This document shows positions 32,805 to 45,106 of a stretch of DNA of 64,000 nt, piece after piece (the first letter of the stretch is position 1; each line of letters begins with the position of its first letter). Source of the stretch: Thermoanaerobaculum sp. (GTDB lineage: Bacteria > Acidobacteriota > Thermoanaerobaculia > Multivoradales > UBA5704); the NCBI GenBank assembly GCA_021154885.1, contig JAJKHS010000126.1, positions 1 to 64,000 on the forward strand, read 5' to 3'. The notes under the pieces were generated by a model that had not been told where the DNA came from, ran no database searches, and saw nothing but the letters and a program-made list of their open reading frames with translations. Made by a program: the position numbers and the translations under genes.

Positions 32805-34160
32805 CTACTCCGCCGGCTGCCCCAAAATCCCGATCAGCTCGTCCTCATGCCGCTTCAGCTCCTCGGGCGTCCTGGCCTCCAGGACCAGCCGCAGGTACGG
32901 CTCGGTGTTCGAGGGGCGGACGTTCGCCCACCAGTCGGGGTAGCTGAAGGTGATGCCGTCGAGGTGGTCGATCTGGGCGTCGGCGAAGCGGCGGGCCAGC
33001 TCGTCCATCTTTCCCTGCTTGTCCTCCACCACGAAGTTGATCTCCGGGCTCTTGGCGTAGCGCTTGAGAGGCGCCACCAGGGCGGACAGGGGCTTGCCGC
33101 TGGAACGGATCAGGTTCAGCACCTCCACCACGGACAGCATGGGGCAGTCGGCATAGGAGTGGTCGCGGAAGTAGTAGTGGCCCGCGAGCTCCCCTCCGAA
33201 GATGGCGTTGCGGTCGCGCATCGTCGCCTTGATGAAGGAGTGGCCCACCCGCTCGCGCACCGGGATGCCGCCGTTCTCCTGGATGTACTCGGCCACCGCC
33301 CGCGAAGAGCGCAGGTCGTAGACCACCACCTTGCCGGGCTCGCGCTTCAACAGCTCGCCCGCGATCAGCCCCGTCATCAGGTCGCTGCCGATGGCCTCGC
33401 CCGTCTCGTCGACGAAGGCGGCGCGGTCGGCGTCGCCGTCGAAAGAGACGCCGAGGTCCGCCTGCTTCTCTCGGACGGCCTTTTGCAGATCGCGCAGGTT
33501 CTCCGCCTTGAGCGGGTTCGCCTCGTGATTGGGGAAGCGGCCGTCCAGCTCGAAGAAGAGGGGGGTCAGCTCGAGGTTCATGGCCTCCAGGGTGGCTTTG
33601 TCGAGGCTGCCCATGCCATTGGCGGCGTCCACGACGACCTTCAGGCGCCGGCTGGTGTCGCCGCGAAGGAAGGAGAGGATGTGCTTCTTGTAGTCTGCGG
33701 CGACGTCCCCCCGGGTCACCGTCCCGGGTTTCGCGGCCTTGGGTAGATCGCCCGCCTTGACCTTCTCCTCCATCAGGGCGATACCGTGGTCTCCTGACAC
33801 CGGCCGCGCGCCGTGGCGGCTGAACTTGAGGCCGTTGTATTCCGCCGGGTTGTGGCTGGCGGTGACCTGCACGCCGCCCGCCGTTTTGAGGTGGGCGATG
33901 GCGAAGTAGTTCATCGGCGTCGTGGCGAGGCCGATCTCGATCACGTCGAGCCCGCCGGCGGTGATCCCTTCGATCAGCGCCTTTTCGAGTCCCGGGCTGT
34001 GCTCGCGCATGTCGCGGCTCACCACCACGGCATTGCCGTTCGCGCGGTCCTCGGCGTCGAGGACGAACTGGAAGGCGGTGCCGATCCGGCGCGCGATGTC
34101 CTCATCGAGCTCGGTAGGGACGATCCCCCGGATGTCGTAGGCTTTGAAGATTCCGGCCAT
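32805..34160 (-). CDS. Phosphomannomutase/phosphoglucomutase
   Basis: A 451-aa alpha-D-phosphohexomutase. The active-site phosphoserine loop is TASHNPAEYNGLK, the Mg loop is FDGDADR, the sugar-binding loop is GGELAGHYYF and the phosphate-binding end is RPSNTEPYLRL. It interconverts 6-phospho and 1-phospho mannose or glucose and feeds GDP-mannose or UDP-glucose for glycan synthesis, so it may serve the polysaccharide locus at 12-22 kb. It lies 30 bases downstream of ileS on the same strand. Confidence 0.94.
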   Translation of the reverse strand: MAGIFKAYDIRGIVPTELDEDIARRIGTAFQFVLDAEDRANGNAVVVSRDMREHSPGLEKALIEGITAGGLDVIEIGLATTPMNYFAIAHLKTAGGVQVTASHNPAEYNGLKFSRHGARPVSGDHGIALMEEKVKAGDLPKAAKPGTVTRGDVAADYKKHILSFLRGDTSRRLKVVVDAANGMGSLDKATLEAMNLELTPLFFELDGRFPNHEANPLKAENLRDLQKAVREKQADLGVSFDGDADRAAFVDETGEAIGSDLMTGLIAGELLKREPGKVVVYDLRSSRAVAEYIQENGGIPVRERVGHSFIKATMRDRNAIFGGELAGHYYFRDHSYADCPMLSVVEVLNLIRSSGKPLSALVAPLKRYAKSPEINFVVEDKQGKMDELARRFADAQIDHLDGITFSYPDWWANVRPSNTEPYLRLVLEARTPEELKRHEDELIGILGQPAE

Positions 34161-34190
34161 GCTCTCCCTCTCGATCCTTTCCTAAAATTC

Positions 34191-37100
34191 TCAGATCTTC
34201 TCGATCCGGATGGACGGCTCGCCCACGGCCCCGCCGACAGCGCCGACGACCTCGACCGCCAGGGTCTCCCCCTTGATCCAGTCGAGATGGGCGTCCACCG
34301 CGGCCTTCATCTCCGCGCCGGCCTCGTAGGCGACCCGGATGCGGTCCGCGTAGTCGAGATCCTCCTTCTTCCGCGCCTGCTGCACCCAGTGGACGAACTC
34401 GCGGGCCAGCCCCTCGGCCTCCAGCTCCGGCGTCAGCTCCGTGGACAGGGCAACCAACAGCTCGCGGTCCCCCTGGGTGGCCGTGCCCGCCCGCTCGACG
34501 AGCCGGACCTCGACCTCTTCCGCCGACAGCTCGGCCGGACCGTCTGCGAGCTGGATGGTGATCTTCCCCGCGCGCTCCAGCTCGGCCGCCAGAGCGTCGC
34601 CGTCCGCCGAATCCAGAGCCTTCTTTACCTCCGGCATCCTCTTGCCGAAGCGTGGGCCGGTCTTGGGGAAGACGGGCTTGACCTCGTGATGGACGTAGAC
34701 GTTGCGGTCCGCGGCCCAGCGGACCTCCTTCACGTTCAGCTCGTCCTTCAGCAGCTCCAGCAGCTCCGGACGCAACTCCACGAGCCCCCGCAGCGACTCG
34801 TCCGCCGTCACCAGGGTGACGGCCGGCAGGGGCTGGCGGGTCTTCAAGCCGTGGAGGTTGCGGGCCGCGTGGCCGAGGGTGACGATGCGCTGGATGGCGG
34901 CCATGCCCTTCTCCAGAGCCTCGTCGGCCCGGCCCGGAGCGGGCACCGGCCAGTCCTCCAGGTGGACGCTCACCAGGGCATCCTCCTGATCCTCCGATTG
35001 GCTGCGCACCAGGTGTTTGTAGAGCACCTCGGCCACGAACGGCGTGAACGGCGCGATGAGCCGGGCGAGCGTGGTGAGCACCTCGTAGAGGGCGGCGTAG
35101 GCGCTCGCCTTGGCCGCGTGCCCGGCCGCGTCGCCGTCGGGCGCCCAGAAGCGGTCGCGGCTGCGCCGGATGTACCAGTTCGTCAGGTCCTCCAGAAGCT
35201 CCTCGATCCCCCGCGCCGCGGCGGTCAGGTCGTAGGCGTCCAGCCGCGCCGTGGTGTCGGCCGTGAGGCGCCCCAGGCGCAGGAGGATCCAGCGGTCGAG
35301 GGCCGGGCGCGCGTCGAAGGGTCCGGGATCGGGGCCCGCGCCCGGCCGCCAGCCGTCGAGGTTGGCGTAGATGGTGAAGAACGACAGGGCGTTCCACAGC
35401 GGCAGCAGGAACCGCTGCGCCGCCTCGCGCACCAGCCGGGCCGAGAAGCGCGACGGCACCTCGGGGTTGTTGATGCAGAAGTACCAGCGCAGGGCGTCGG
35501 CTCCCGTCTCCTGAATGACGGCCATGGGCTCGACGACGTTGCCCAGGCGCTTGGACATCTTCCGTCCCTGCTCGTCGTTGACGTGGCCGAGGACGATGCA
35601 GGTCTTGTAGGCCACGGAGTCGAAGAGCAGCACGCCGAGGGCGTGGAGGGTGTAGAACCAGCCGCGCGTCTGGTCCACCGCTTCCGAGATCAGGTTCGCC
35701 GGGAACTGGAGCCGCCGGTCGATCAGCTCCCGGTTCTTGAACGGGTAGTGGTGCTGGGCGAAGGGCATGGAGCCCGAGTCGTACCAGGCGTCGATGACCT
35801 CCTCGACCCGCCGCATCGTCCCCTTGCCGCCTTCGCCGCTGTCACCGCACGCCGGGCAGGGCCAGGTGACCTCATCGATGAAGGGCCGGTGCGGATTGAA
35901 CTGCTCCGGGTCGTAGAGGTCCGCCGGCTTCGGCCGTCCGGAAGCGGCGAAGAGGTCCTCGTAGGAGCCGATCACCTGCTGGTGCTCACACTCCGGGCAG
36001 CGCCAGATGGGCAGCGGCGTGCCCCAGTAGCGGCGGCGGGAGAGGGCCCAGTCCACCACGTTCTCCAGCCAGTTGCCGAACCGCCCCTCGCCGATGTGCT
36101 CGGGGTGCCAGTGGATCTCCTTATTTCTAGCCACCAGCTCGTCCTTCTCCGCCGTGGTACGGACGAACCAGCTCGTGGTGGCGTAGTAGAGGAGCGGCCG
36201 GTCGCACCGCCAGCAGAAGGGGTAGCTGTGGCGGTAGCGGTCGGAGTGGAGCATCAGGCCGCGGCTCTTCAGGTCCTGGATGATCTTCGGGTCCGCGTCC
36301 TTGAACCACAGCCCGGCGAAAGGGCCGGCGCCGGGGACGATCTTCCCCTCGCCGTCGACCGAGAAGATCATGGGCAGCTCATAGCGCGTGCCCGTCTGGA
36401 AATCGTCCTCGCCGAAGGGGGGCGCCGTGTGCACGAGCCCGGTGCCGTCGGTCGCGGTCACGTAGTCGCCCAGCACCACCTGGCCCGGTACGTCCGGCTC
36501 GAAGAAGGTGAAGAGGCGGTCGTAGAGCAACCCCTCCAGGTCCCGGCCGCGGAAGCGGACGATCGCCGGCGCCTGCCGCAGGTCGGCCAGATGGCGCTTC
36601 CCATCCTCCTCCACCTGCACGGGCACGGCGGTGCCGAGCTCGTCGCCGAGGAGGATCAGCTCCCCCGGTTTGGCTGGGTGCTCGACGACCTTGTAGATAA
36701 GGTCGGGGTGGACGGCGAGGCCGACGTTGGCGAGAGTCGTCCAGGGGGTGGTGGTCCAGGCCACCAGGTAGAAATCGTCGCCCAGCTTCCAGTCCTGGCC
36801 GTCGACCGTCCTGGCGGTCTGGCCGGGGCGGGCGTGGAAGAGGGTCCAGATGGACGGATCGTCCGCGTCCTTGTAGTTCTGGGCCACCTCGTGGCTGGAG
36901 AGGGTGGTGCCGCAGCGGCCGCAGTAGGGCTGGATCTTGTAGCCCTCATTCAGCAGGCCGCGAGCCGCGAGCTCGGAGAGCGACCACCAGACCGACTCGA
37001 CGTAGTCGTTGGTGTAGGTGTGGTAGGCGTGATCGAGGTCCACCCAGTAGCCGATGCGCTCGGTCATCGCGCGCCACTGCTTCTCGTAGGTGTGGACGCT

Positions 37101-37478
37101 CTCCAGGCACGCCTTGTTGAACTCGGCGATGCCGTAGGCTTCGATCTGCTGCTTGCCGGAGAAGCCGAGCCGCTTCTCCACTTCGATCTCGACGGCCAGG
37201 CCGTGCGTATCCCACCCCGCCTTGCGGGCCACGTGATAGCCGCGCATGGTGCGATAGCGGGGGAAGGCGTCCTTCACGACCCGCGTGACCACGTGGCCGA
37301 CGTGGGGGACATTGTTGGCGGTGGGCGGTCCCTCAAAGAACACGAACTCCCCCTGCGGGGAGGGGCGCTCCAGCGTCGCCTTGAAGACGTCCCGCTCCCG
37401 CCACTCCTGGAGCACCTCCTGCTCCAGCGCCGGGAAGGGGTAGCCGCCCGGGACGTCGGGAAATCGTTTGTCGCTCAA
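34191..37478 (-). CDS. ileS: Isoleucyl-tRNA synthetase, long type
   Basis: A 1095-aa class I synthetase with HIGH motif PTANNVPHVGHV, WDTHGLAVEIEVEKRLG, the editing domain (TTTPWTTLANVGLAVHPD) and KMSKRLGNVVEP. The N-terminal GPPTANNVPHVGH and GYHVARKAGWDTHG patterns, length above 1000 aa and lack of the C-terminal zinc-finger cysteines fit the IleS2 (eukaryote-like) class. Members of that class are often naturally resistant to mupirocin. No other synthetase genes or IleS1 are near. Class assignment is by eye and less certain than the enzyme identity. Confidence 0.95.
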   Translation of the reverse strand: MSDKRFPDVPGGYPFPALEQEVLQEWRERDVFKATLERPSPQGEFVFFEGPPTANNVPHVGHVVTRVVKDAFPRYRTMRGYHVARKAGWDTHGLAVEIEVEKRLGFSGKQQIEAYGIAEFNKACLESVHTYEKQWRAMTERIGYWVDLDHAYHTYTNDYVESVWWSLSELAARGLLNEGYKIQPYCGRCGTTLSSHEVAQNYKDADDPSIWTLFHARPGQTARTVDGQDWKLGDDFYLVAWTTTPWTTLANVGLAVHPDLIYKVVEHPAKPGELILLGDELGTAVPVQVEEDGKRHLADLRQAPAIVRFRGRDLEGLLYDRLFTFFEPDVPGQVVLGDYVTATDGTGLVHTAPPFGEDDFQTGTRYELPMIFSVDGEGKIVPGAGPFAGLWFKDADPKIIQDLKSRGLMLHSDRYRHSYPFCWRCDRPLLYYATTSWFVRTTAEKDELVARNKEIHWHPEHIGEGRFGNWLENVVDWALSRRRYWGTPLPIWRCPECEHQQVIGSYEDLFAASGRPKPADLYDPEQFNPHRPFIDEVTWPCPACGDSGEGGKGTMRRVEEVIDAWYDSGSMPFAQHHYPFKNRELIDRRLQFPANLISEAVDQTRGWFYTLHALGVLLFDSVAYKTCIVLGHVNDEQGRKMSKRLGNVVEPMAVIQETGADALRWYFCINNPEVPSRFSARLVREAAQRFLLPLWNALSFFTIYANLDGWRPGAGPDPGPFDARPALDRWILLRLGRLTADTTARLDAYDLTAAARGIEELLEDLTNWYIRRSRDRFWAPDGDAAGHAAKASAYAALYEVLTTLARLIAPFTPFVAEVLYKHLVRSQSEDQEDALVSVHLEDWPVPAPGRADEALEKGMAAIQRIVTLGHAARNLHGLKTRQPLPAVTLVTADESLRGLVELRPELLELLKDELNVKEVRWAADRNVYVHHEVKPVFPKTGPRFGKRMPEVKKALDSADGDALAAELERAGKITIQLADGPAELSAEEVEVRLVERAGTATQGDRELLVALSTELTPELEAEGLAREFVHWVQQARKKEDLDYADRIRVAYEAGAEMKAAVDAHLDWIKGETLAVEVVGAVGGAVGEPSIRIEKI

Positions 37479-37572
37479 TTGTTTGCCGCTCCCAGCGGAT
37501 GAACCTCGCGCGCCGCGGCCCGGTCGGGGAGCGGCAAAGAGTGGGTATTGTACCGGAGCTTCGAACCGGGCT

Positions 37573-38007
37573 TCAGGCCATCCCCTCGAACCGCCGGATC
37601 TCCTCCCTGAGGGCCGTCGGGAGGGGGATCGACCGGCCGGTCGCGTAGTCCACCCAGACGACGACGCCGGTGCCGTCGGCGACGCGGTCGTCGGTGTCGC
37701 GGTAGAGGATCTCGTACTCCATCTTGAAGCTGCTCCGGCCGAGCTCGGTGACGCGGGTGGCGACCTCGAGGTCGGCGGGGTAGCGCACCTGGGCGCGGAA
37801 GTTGAGGGTGGCCGCGGCCAGGGCCGGCCCGTGCGACTCGGCCTCGCGGTGCTCGTCCATACGCACCGCCGCGAAGTAGCTCATGCGGGCCGATTCGCAG
37901 TAGGTGAAGTATTTGGCGTTGTTGACGTGCCCCATGGTGTCCATGTCGCCCCAGCGGACGGCGATGGGCTCGACGTGGCGGGCACCGTCCCGGGCATCGC
38001 GGGCGCT
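37573..38007 (-). CDS. Acyl-CoA thioesterase, YbgC/4HBT hotdog type
   Basis: A 4-hydroxybenzoyl-CoA-thioesterase-like hotdog protein of about 144 aa. The signature VRWGDMDTMGHVNNAKYFTY contains the catalytic Asp region. The start is unsure: TTG 38007 follows AAGGAG directly with no spacer, CTG 38019 is possible, and the conserved domain begins near residue 12. The M14 peptidase stop is 8 bases upstream, so translation is probably coupled. The substrate is unknown. Confidence 0.85.
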   Translation of the reverse strand, partial: SARDARDGARHVEPIAVRWGDMDTMGHVNNAKYFTYCESARMSYFAAVRMDEHREAESHGPALAAATLNFRAQVRYPADLEVATRVTELGRSSFKMEYEILYRDTDDRVADGTGVVVWVDYATGRSIPLPTALREEIRRFEGMA

Positions 38008-38015
38008 CAACTCCT

Positions 38016-40741
38016 TCAGAACCTCCGCCCCAGCCCGGTGCTGGGCCCGTAGAGCAGGGCGTTGAGGAGGATGGGCGTCGTCCCCCGCCAGAAGAGGCGG
38101 TAGGCGGGGTCCTGGGCGAAGAGCACGACGCTGCCGCGGCCCCGCGGCTCGGTGCCCACCAGCAGCGAACCCGCCAGCCGCTGCTCGGCCTCGGGCCAGG
38201 CGAAGCCCGCCACCACCGGCTTGACGTCGACGGCCAGCAGCACGTCCTGCCGCGGGTCGTTGGTCGCCTTCAGGACCAGCGAGCCCTCGTAGAGGACGTC
38301 CGGCGGCGAGGTGAGGCCCAGGGTGAGCGCGTGCTGGGACTGCATGCGGGTGGCCAGCACGGCCCCGGGGGTGAAGATGGGCCGGTTGGCGAGCTGCCTC
38401 TCCACCGGTGAGGCGCTGACCTCGGGATCCTCGGAGTCTTTCGAATCCTCGGCGTCCTTCTTCGGCGGCGTCCAGCGCTTGATGGTGGTCAGCTCCTTGT
38501 CCTGGAGCCAGCTCACGGCGTCGCCCACGGCCACCAGCACGCCGCCGGCCTTGACCCAACCGTCGAGCGACTCCTTGAGCTTGTCGCTCACGCGGTCCTG
38601 GTAGTCGCCGCTGGGGAAGACGAGGACGTCGAAATCGGCGAGCGGGACCTGCCGGATCTGGGCGAGGTCGAGCCGGTCATGGTCCACCCCGATCTGCCGG
38701 TCGAGCAGATACCAGAGGTAGCCGAAAGAGGTGGCGTCGACGCCGTCGCCGCCGATCAGGCCCACCCGCACGGGCCGCACCGCCGCCATGTCGTGCGAGC
38801 CCAGGGAGCCTTTGAAGTCCCAGGAAGACGCCACGGCGCGGGCGGTCAGGCCGTCCTCCTGGAGCAGCCCGTGAAGGGTGTCGCGCAGGCCGTCCGGGTT
38901 GGTCCGGCGTGGGATGAAGAGAGTGCCGGCGGGATAGCTGACGCCGTCGCCGGTGAAGGACGCGAGCGCCACGCGATAGCGGACCTGCCGCTTCTGGAGG
39001 GCCGCCGCCAGACGGTAGGAGGCGATCCCCTGGGGCGGCACCAGCCAGCCGAGGTCCCCCTCGCCGCGGAGACCGCCGGCCGCTTCGGCGAGCGGCTTGC
39101 CGTTGCCGCCCGCCACGTCGCCCTGGGCCATCCAGGCGCGAACGTTGAAGGCCAGGGGGAGCGACCAGGCCGTGATGTCATAGAACTCGGCGTCCAGGTT
39201 CTGCTCCAGGCGCTGGCGCTGGCGGTCGAGGAAGCCCTGGTTCATGGGCGACTCGAGCTCCATCAGGGCCGCGACGAGGTTGCCCAGCGGCTGCGCCGTG
39301 GAGACGGCGTAGGTGCCGGCGGCGAACTTGCGCGGCTGCGGCTCGCCCGCGGCGCGGGCCAGGGCGCGGACGGGGGCCTCCACCGGCTGGCCGAGCTGGC
39401 GCACCCGGACGCCGTGCAGGGTCAGCAGCTCGGCCAGCGCGCGAGCCTCCTGCTGGTCCGCCGTCCAGAGGAAGGTGCGCACGTTGTCGGCGCCGGCCCG
39501 GGCGCGGCCGGCCGTGAAGTCCTCGAGCACCTTGCGGCCGTTTTTCGCCGCCGTGCGCACGGTGGTGAGCGAGGTGGTGAGGTGGCGCGCGGCGCGGTCG
39601 GCGAGGGTCAGCACGGTGCCGTCCTGGAGGGCCACCGCGACCCCGGCCCGGCCGCCGCCGGCCATCTCGTAGGTCATGCCCACGGCGCCCCGCAGGCTCG
39701 GGTAGGAGTCGCCGTAGCCGGGGTAGAAGAGGTCGTAGCTCTCCTCCTTGAAGTAGATCCACCCCTGGCGGTCGAAGGCGGCGGCGTTGGCGCGGCCGAA
39801 CTTGTCGAGCCAGCCCAGGATGCGGCGGTCGATCTGCGGGTGGATCGGCTCGGCCGCGGGCGGAAAGAAGTAGGAGGACTCGCTGCCCATCTCGTGGAAG
39901 TCGACGTAGACCTGCGGCTCCCAGGAGCGGTAGGCGGCGAGGCGCTGCCGGGTCTCCTGCTGGCTGGCCCAGGCCCAGTCGCGGTTGAGGTCGATCACGT
40001 AGTGGTTCTGCCGGCCGCCGGGCCAGGGCTCGAAGTGCTCGGCGGAGGTGCGGCGGGGATTCGCGTCCTCGCCCCGGCGCTGCCGGTAGCCGTCGACGTA
40101 GCGCTCCCGCCCGTCGGGGTTCTGCAGCGGATCGACGAGCACCACCATGGTCTCCAGCATCTGCGCCGTCTCCCCTTGAGCGGCGGCCAGGACGTAGGCC
40201 GTGCCCATGGCCGCTTCGGACGACGAGGACTCGTTGCCGTGGACGCCGTAAGCCAGCCAGACGACGACCGGCGTGCGGCGCAGGAGGCGCTCGCGCTCGC
40301 TGCCTGAGAGCCCCGCCGGATCGGCCAGGCGCTGGACGTTGCCCCGGATCTCGTCGAGACGCTCGATGTTCTCCGGGCTGGAGATGGCCACCAGCTTCAA
40401 CGGGCGACCCTCGTAGGTGCGGCCGTACTCCCACATCTTCACCCGCGGCGAGGCCGCGTCCAGGGCCTCGAGGTAGGCGACGATGCGGTCCCAGGGGGTG
40501 AAGCGGGCGCCCAGGGGGTAGCCCAGCACCGCCTCGGGGCGGGGGAGCCGCTCGTCGAGCGGCGGCAGGTCGAGCGTCTCGCCATGGGAGAGCGGCGCGA
40601 TGAGGCCCGGGGCACCGGCCGCCGGCCGGGCAGTCGGGCCGGAGCCGGGGCCGGGGGCTTGAGCGAGGGCGAGCGTCGCCGCGAGGGCGAGCGCCAGCGT
40701 CAGCAACGACGTCTTGCGCAGCATGGGAATCCGCTTCTGTC

Positions 40742-40745
<4 letters not shown>
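38016..40745 (-). CDS. Secreted M14-family zinc carboxypeptidase
   Basis: A 909-aa exported protein with a signal peptide (LRKTSLLTLALALAATLALA). The M14 domain spans residues of about 60-370: the zinc HxxE is in YGVHGNESSSSE, the arginine/substrate part in IDLNRDWAWA, the third ligand in YVDFHEMGSES and the late Glu in GMTYEMAG. The C-terminal half contains a glutamine-amidotransferase-like fold (VGLIGGDGVDATSFGYLWYL, DVLVFPSGDYQ) typical of large acidobacterial and gemmatimonad M14 proteins. GTG 40745 overlaps the regulator stop as GTGA, so the peptidase belongs to the two-component operon; ATG 40724 is an alternative start. It probably degrades external peptides for uptake. Confidence 0.92.
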
Positions 40746-42120
<1,375 letters not shown>

Positions 42121-42124
<4 letters not shown>

Positions 42125-44898
42125 ACCGTCGTGGCGCCGGAGGCGGGATGGTACCGCGGCAGCTCCACCAGGAAGCAGGCGCCTTCGCCCGGCCGGCTCA
42201 CCACCCGCAGGTCGCCGCCGTGCCGCCGCACGATCTCGAAGCTGATCGACAGTCCCAGGCCGGTGCCGCCACGGCTGAGCTTGGTCGAGTAGAAGGGCTG
42301 GAAGATCATTTCGAGCTTGTCGGCCGGAATGCCCAGGCCGCTGTCCTGCACCCGCACCAGCACCTGAGCCTCGCTCGCCATGAGGTCCACCGTCAGCCGG
42401 CCGCCGGTGTCATGCATGGCGTCCACGGCGTTAAGGATCAGGTTGGTGAACACCTGCTGCAGCTCGCCGTCGCAGCCCATCACCTGGAAGCTCTCCTGCG
42501 GCGGCGTCCACTGGAGCTCGATGCCGCGCTTGCCCAGCCGCTCGCCCAGGAGATCCAGGCTCTCGCCGATCAGCGGCGCCACGGCCACCGGCCTCCTCTC
42601 CTTCTGATTATTGCGGGCGAGCTCCAGGAGGTTGTTGACGATGCGCGAGGCGCGGAACGTCTGCCGCTCGACCTTCTTCAGGATGTCGTAGTGCGGGTCC
42701 GACGGCTCCGTCTCTTCGAGCAACATCTGGGCGTAGCTGGAGATTCCGGTGATCGGCGTGTTCACCTCGTGCGCCACGCCCGCCGCCAGCATGCCGAGGG
42801 CCGCCAGGCGGTCCTTCTCGCGCAGGGCGTTCTCCATCGCCACCCGCTCGGAGACGTCGTGCACCACCAGCACGTAGAGTCCCTGGCGCGAGGAGCGCTC
42901 GAAGGCGGCGAGCGAGAGCTGGAGGTGGCGCTCGCGCCCCTGGGCATCGCTCCAGCGCGCCTCGACCGGCCCCTCGCCCGGGGCGGGCAGCGGCTGGACG
43001 GGGAGCACGGATTCGAGGGCGCGGCCCGCCAGCTCGTGGCGGTCGCCGCCGACGATGCCGGCGAAGGCGCTGTTGGCCGACAGCAGCCGGCGCTCGCCGT
43101 CGAGCACCGCGATGCCGGCGGGGGAGGACTCGAAGATCCCCTCGGTGTAGCGCTGGAGCTGGCGCACCTCTTCGAGCTGGAGCTGGAGCTGGCCCAGGAG
43201 CTGGGCGTTCTCGATGGCGAGGGCCGCCTGGTTGAGCAGGTGGCGGATGAGGTCCGTGTCCTCGCTGTTGAGCGGCATGTGGTCGCGCTTGAAGCCGGCG
43301 AGCGCGATGCCGATCCCCCGCCCGCGTACCGTCAGCGGGAAGGCGTAGCGGTAGCCGGCGACGAACAGCCGGGCCGGCAGGGGGAGCGGCTCGGCCGGCA
43401 TCGAGACGCCGGAGAGGCGCTCGAAATCCCTGGCCCACAGCTCCTCCCCGAGGATGTCGAGAGGGATGCGGCCGGGCAGCGCGGGCTCCGCCCGGATGGC
43501 CGCCAGCGCCTCCCCTTGGAGGAGGTAGAGGTTCGCGGATTCGACATCCACCGCCTCCTGGATGCGGTCGAGGAGGGCGGCGCACAGCCGGCCGAGGTCG
43601 CGCTCCAGGAGCAGCTCGCGGCCGAGGCCGGTCAACGCCCGGCGCTTGCCGAAGGTGTCGCGGTAGTGGAGACGCTCCAGGGCCGAGGAGATGGCGCCAC
43701 GGGTGGGCACCAGCAGCCCGGCGATCCCCAGGCCGGAGAGGAACGACAGCAGGTTGCGGGCGAGCGAGAGCTCCTCGGAGACGCCGCGGTTGATCGCCAG
43801 GTTGACCAGCGAGAAACCGATGATCCCCAAGAGCAGGGTCAGGGTCAGCGAGATCGTGTCGCGGACGATGACCTCGATGTCCCACAGCTTGTAGCGCAGG
43901 ATGGCGTAGGCGAAGGTCAGCGGCACGAGCCCCAGGGGGAGCACGGCGGCCGAGGTCAGGAGCTGCGAGACCCCTAGGTGGAGCTCGTGCGGCGCGAAAT
44001 ACAGGGCCAGGAACGGCAGGTAGCCGCCGGCGACCCCCCAGGCCATCCATTGCATTTGCCGGTGCTGCTCCCAGGCCGCGCCGCGGCGGAAGCGCCAGAA
44101 GAGGACGCCGGTCGCCGCCAGCACCAGGACGGCGAAGTGGACCAGCTCGACGCGGTCGAGGATCGCCAGCCGCGCGGCGGTGACCTTGCCGAAGACCATG
44201 TGCCCGTGGTTGAACACCATGTCGAGCTGCAGGGCGATCATCGCCGCCGCCGGCAGGTAGAAGAAGGGGATCAGGCGGCGAAGCCAGCCCGCCGAGCCGG
44301 CCGTGCGCAACGGCGTGGGGAAGACGAGGAATAGGTGGAGCGTCAACGCGGGCAGCAGCAGGCGCGCGACCTCGTCGCCGAGGTAGATCAGGGTGTGCGC
44401 CGCGCCCGCGGGAGGCGCGGGCGTCAGCAGGAAGAGCGCCGCCGAGGTGAGGCACCAGAGGTGGAAGAGGAAGCTCTGCCCGTCCCGCTGGCGCAGCAGC
44501 GTGTAGAGCCCGACCGCCAGGTAGACGACGGCGATGAGGCAGAGGATCAGGTACGGGAAGTCGATCTGGAGCGGCGGCCGGCGGTAGGAGACCTGGACCA
44601 TCTGGTCGCCGCGCAGGACCTGGAGCTGGCTGGTGGGCTGGTCCCGCAGCCGCTCGTGGAGCTGATCCCAGGTCGACACCTTGCCGAGATTGACCAGGAA
44701 GATCACGTCTCCCCGCCGTAGCCCTGTGGTGGGGGCCGTCACCGCACCCACCGCGGCGGCGGCGCCCTGGGGTGTGGCCTCGAAGCCCAGCGCTTGGAAG
44801 GTCTGGACCTTCCTGTAGACGCTCAGGCCGCCCAGACCCACCACCAGCATGGCGAGCGCGAGGGAGAGCGCTAGTCGAAAAGTGCGAGGCCGCGTCAT
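42121..44898 (-). CDS. Membrane sensor histidine kinase with PDZ-like, GAF and PAS domains
   Basis: A 925-aa kinase. After one TM helix, residues of about 35-110 form a PDZ-like periplasmic module (TTGLRRGDVIFLVNLGKVST). Seven or more TM helices follow to about residue 390. A GAF domain (residues about 420-575) and a PAS domain (about 590-690, GIFESSPAGIAVLDGERRLL) precede the HisKA box GVAHEVNTPITGI and the HATPase motifs NLILNAVDAM, DSGLGIP and GGTGLGLS. The soluble sensor domain is embedded in a multi-TM unit, as in other PDZ/7TM kinases. It pairs with the NtrC-type regulator; the ligand is unknown. Confidence 0.92.
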
Positions 44899-44929
44899 GG
44901 AGGAAAAACTCTAATCCACGACCGGCTAA

Positions 44930-44945
44930 AGCACTTTCTGTGCCA
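44930..44945 (-). promoter_or_regulatory. Sigma-54-type (-24/-12) promoter
   Basis: TGGCACAGAAAGTGCT matches TGGCAC-N5-TTGCW with one mismatch and the correct GG-to-GC spacing. It lies 32 bases upstream of the sensor kinase ATG, on the same strand. As the operon encodes a sigma-54 activator, autoregulation is likely. The rest of 44899-45106 is A+T-rich with no gene. Confidence 0.7.
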
Positions 44946-45071
44946 CGGCAACGGCATTTTGAATCCGCTCTAAACCCTGATTTTCTCACACTTTTTGGAC
45001 TATACGTCCAGAAAAGCGGAGCCGATCCGTTTTTTTGGATTCAAGCGCTTGGGGAGCCTCCCCCTGGGACC

Positions 45072-45088
45072 GCCGGCGTCCCGCCGGC
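45072..45088. repeat. Short perfect hairpin downstream of the barrel gene
   Basis: GCCGGCG and CGCCGGC flank a 3-base loop. It follows the stop of the outer-membrane protein gene. On the minus strand no U-tract follows, so termination is not assured. Confidence 0.5.
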
Positions 45089-45106
45089 CACTTACTTGTT
45101 TTTTCT

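Noticed and set aside
33813-37502. Open frame of about 1229 codons on the plus strand
   Set aside because: Antisense to ileS and phosphomannomutase; Val/Gly/Arg-rich sequence without family motifs, typical of G+C-rich shadow frames.
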